Shown here piece by piece: positions 6,108-7,133 of a DNA stretch of 7,133 nt. Every line of letters begins with the position of its first letter. Position 1 is the stretch's first letter. The position numbers were made by a program, and so were the translations under genes. Source of the stretch: an uncultured Halomicronema sp. (GTDB lineage: Bacteria; Cyanobacteriota; Cyanobacteriia; Phormidesmidales; Phormidesmidaceae); the NCBI GenBank assembly GCA_937897665.1, contig CALCPB010000468.1:1-7133 (forward strand), in the 5' to 3' direction. A model generated the notes under the pieces. The model was not told where the DNA came from. It ran no database searches and was given only the letters and a program-made list of their open reading frames with translations.

Positions 6108-6145
6108 TTGCGATCGCTCTGTCTATCTTTTTTCTGTCTTTGTCT

Positions 6146-7133
6146 ATGGCCTCACATACGTCGGTGGTGGTGGTCGGTGGTGGGCAGGCTGGGCTCTCGA
6201 TGAGCTACTGCCTCAAGCAACTCAGCATCGATCATTTGATTTTTGAAAAAGAAAAAGTTGCCCATTCCTGGCGATCGAAGCGGTGGGATACCTTTTGTTT
6301 GGTGACGCCAAATTGGCAGTGCACGCTGCCAGGCTATGCCTATCCGGGCAGCGATCCGCAGGGATTTATGCAGCGCGACGAGATTGTGCAATACGTCGAA
6401 GACTACGCGCGTTCTTTCGATCCACCGCTGCATGAAGGGGTGGCCGTCGAACAGGTGCGGTACGACGCGGCCACCGGTCACTTTGCCGTGACCACTAGCC
6501 TGGGCGACTACACGGCTGACCAGGTGGTCGTGGCCACGGGCGGCTACCACCAACCCAAAGTGCCTCGCATGGCCGAGCGATTACCCGCCGATGTCACGCA
6601 GCTACATGCTTCGCAGTACAAAAGCCCTGATGCGCTGCCCGAAGGGGGCGTACTCATTGTGGGAACGGGGCAGTCGGGCTGCCAGATCGCTGAAGACCTG
6701 CATCTGGCCGGGCGACAGGTGCATTTATGCGTGGGTAGTGCGCCGCGATCGCCCCGCCAGTATCGCGGCAAAGACGTGGTGGATTGGCTCGACCAGATGG
6801 GCTATTACGACCTGCCCATTCACAAACACCCACAAAAAGAAGCGGTGCGAACCAAGACTAACCATTACGTCACCGGGCGCGGTGGCGGGCGCGAGATTGA
6901 CCTGCGCCACTTTGCCCAAGAGGGCATGCAGCTGTACGGCAAGCTGGCCGATATTCAGGGGCCGCTGCTGACCTTTGCTGATAACCTCAAGCGCAATCTA
7001 GACCAAGCTGACGCGGTGGCCGAAAGCATTAAGCAAACCATCGACCGCTATATCGACGCGAATCATATTGATGCGCCGCCCGAGCCGCCCTACCAGCCCG
7101 TTTGGGAGCCCACGACTAGCCCGCTGCAGCAGG
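6146..7133 (+). CDS. MSMEG_0569-family flavin-dependent oxidoreductase, C-terminus beyond window
   Basis: The frame opens at the ATG at 6146 and runs off the right edge after 329 residues, so perhaps 80-100 residues are missing. It is a flavoprotein monooxygenase-like enzyme. Two dinucleotide-binding motifs are visible: VVVVGGGQAG at 7-16 for FAD, followed by the acidic end of the second strand (E34), and VLIVGTGQSG at 169-178 for NAD(P)H. FEKEKVAHSWRSKRWDTF (33-50) and VVVATGGYHQPKVP (127-140) are typical of the family; QLHASQYKSP (152-161) matches the H-x3-Y part of the flavin monooxygenase fingerprint. No ATG exists upstream before an in-frame TGA at 6104, and no Shine-Dalgarno precedes the start, only a pyrimidine-rich leader. 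It probably oxidises or N-hydroxylates a pathway intermediate; the substrate is unknown. Confidence 0.94.
   Translation, partial: MASHTSVVVVGGGQAGLSMSYCLKQLSIDHLIFEKEKVAHSWRSKRWDTFCLVTPNWQCTLPGYAYPGSDPQGFMQRDEIVQYVEDYARSFDPPLHEGVAVEQVRYDAATGHFAVTTSLGDYTADQVVVATGGYHQPKVPRMAERLPADVTQLHASQYKSPDALPEGGVLIVGTGQSGCQIAEDLHLAGRQVHLCVGSAPRSPRQYRGKDVVDWLDQMGYYDLPIHKHPQKEAVRTKTNHYVTGRGGGREIDLRHFAQEGMQLYGKLADIQGPLLTFADNLKRNLDQADAVAESIKQTIDRYIDANHIDAPPEPPYQPVWEPTTSPLQQ

Larger units (their letters stand above)
5799..6145. other. 347-bp divergent control region
   Basis: This is the only stretch over 300 bp without a gene. It separates the minus-strand operon from the plus-strand flavoprotein gene and is packed with regulatory sequence: two NtcA-type promoters facing outward, a GC palindrome at 5836-5849, three CAGTT repeats at 5889-5910, an inverted repeat at 5944-5967, a leader hairpin at 6090-6107 and one HIP1 octamer at 6110-6117. 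I saw no small gene or tRNA in it. Confidence 0.85.
90..6752. repeat. Dispersed HIP1 octamers (GCGATCGC), nine copies
   Basis: Exact copies lie at 90-97, 565-572, 898-905, 2303-2310, 2653-2660, 4471-4478, 4585-4592, 6110-6117 and 6745-6752. Chance would give well under one in 7 kb. HIP1 is the highly iterated palindrome of many cyanobacterial genomes, so it identifies the host group and argues that this cluster is native or long resident. Eight copies are inside genes; one is in the flavoprotein leader. Confidence 0.93.

Noticed and set aside
6152..6553. 133-residue open frame on the minus strand
   Set aside because: It is the antisense of the flavoprotein gene, whose FAD-binding motif is unmistakable in the plus frame.
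1..7133. Mobile elements, CRISPR arrays, tRNA or rRNA genes
   Set aside because: No transposase, spaced repeat array, attachment-site duplication or cloverleaf-like segment was seen; the HIP1 copies indicate native chromosome.

Overview
The window is from a cyanobacterium. The palindrome GCGATCGC (HIP1), a hallmark of cyanobacterial chromosomes, occurs at least nine times in 7.1 kb. Two textbook NtcA (cyanobacterial nitrogen regulator) promoters are present, and the encoded proteins are the cyanobacterial (Sll078x-type) versions of their families. The G+C-rich codon use and frequent HIP1 suggest a Leptolyngbya/Synechococcus-like lineage, but I would not go below phylum with confidence.

The window is almost entirely one nitrogen-starvation locus: the conserved Nit1 (Nit1C) gene cluster, known from Synechocystis PCC 6803 (sll0783-sll0787) and Mycobacterium smegmatis (MSMEG_0565-0572). 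On the minus strand, in transcription order, are: an Sll0783/MSMEG_0572-family nitrogen-starvation protein (5798-5316), a Nit6803-type nitrilase (5276-4227), an MSMEG_0568-type radical SAM protein (4130-3045), a GNAT acetyltransferase (2991-2479), an AIR-synthase-like ATP-binding protein (2473-1460, GTG start), a family-4 glycosyltransferase (1460-324), and a small MSMEG_0570-type protein cut by the window edge (251-1). All seven are tightly packed, with gaps of 96 nt or less and one TAATG overlap. On the plus strand, diverging from them, is an MSMEG_0569-type flavin-dependent oxidoreductase (6146 to beyond the right edge).

The 347-bp intergenic region (5799-6145) between the two transcription units is the regulatory centre. 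It holds two GTA-N8-TAC NtcA boxes, one per direction. Each is followed exactly 22 nt later by the same -10 hexamer TATGGT, so both arms should be induced together when nitrogen runs short. Between and beside them are a GC palindrome, a triple CAGTT repeat and a 7-bp inverted repeat with no assigned role.

Taken together, the nitrilase, radical SAM enzyme, acetyltransferase, ATP-dependent AIR-synthase relative, glycosyltransferase and flavoprotein look like a small-molecule pathway rather than simple nitrile salvage. The enzyme families and cluster are known; to my knowledge the physiological substrate and product are not settled. That makes the pathway, and the unassigned regulatory elements, the most interesting content here.
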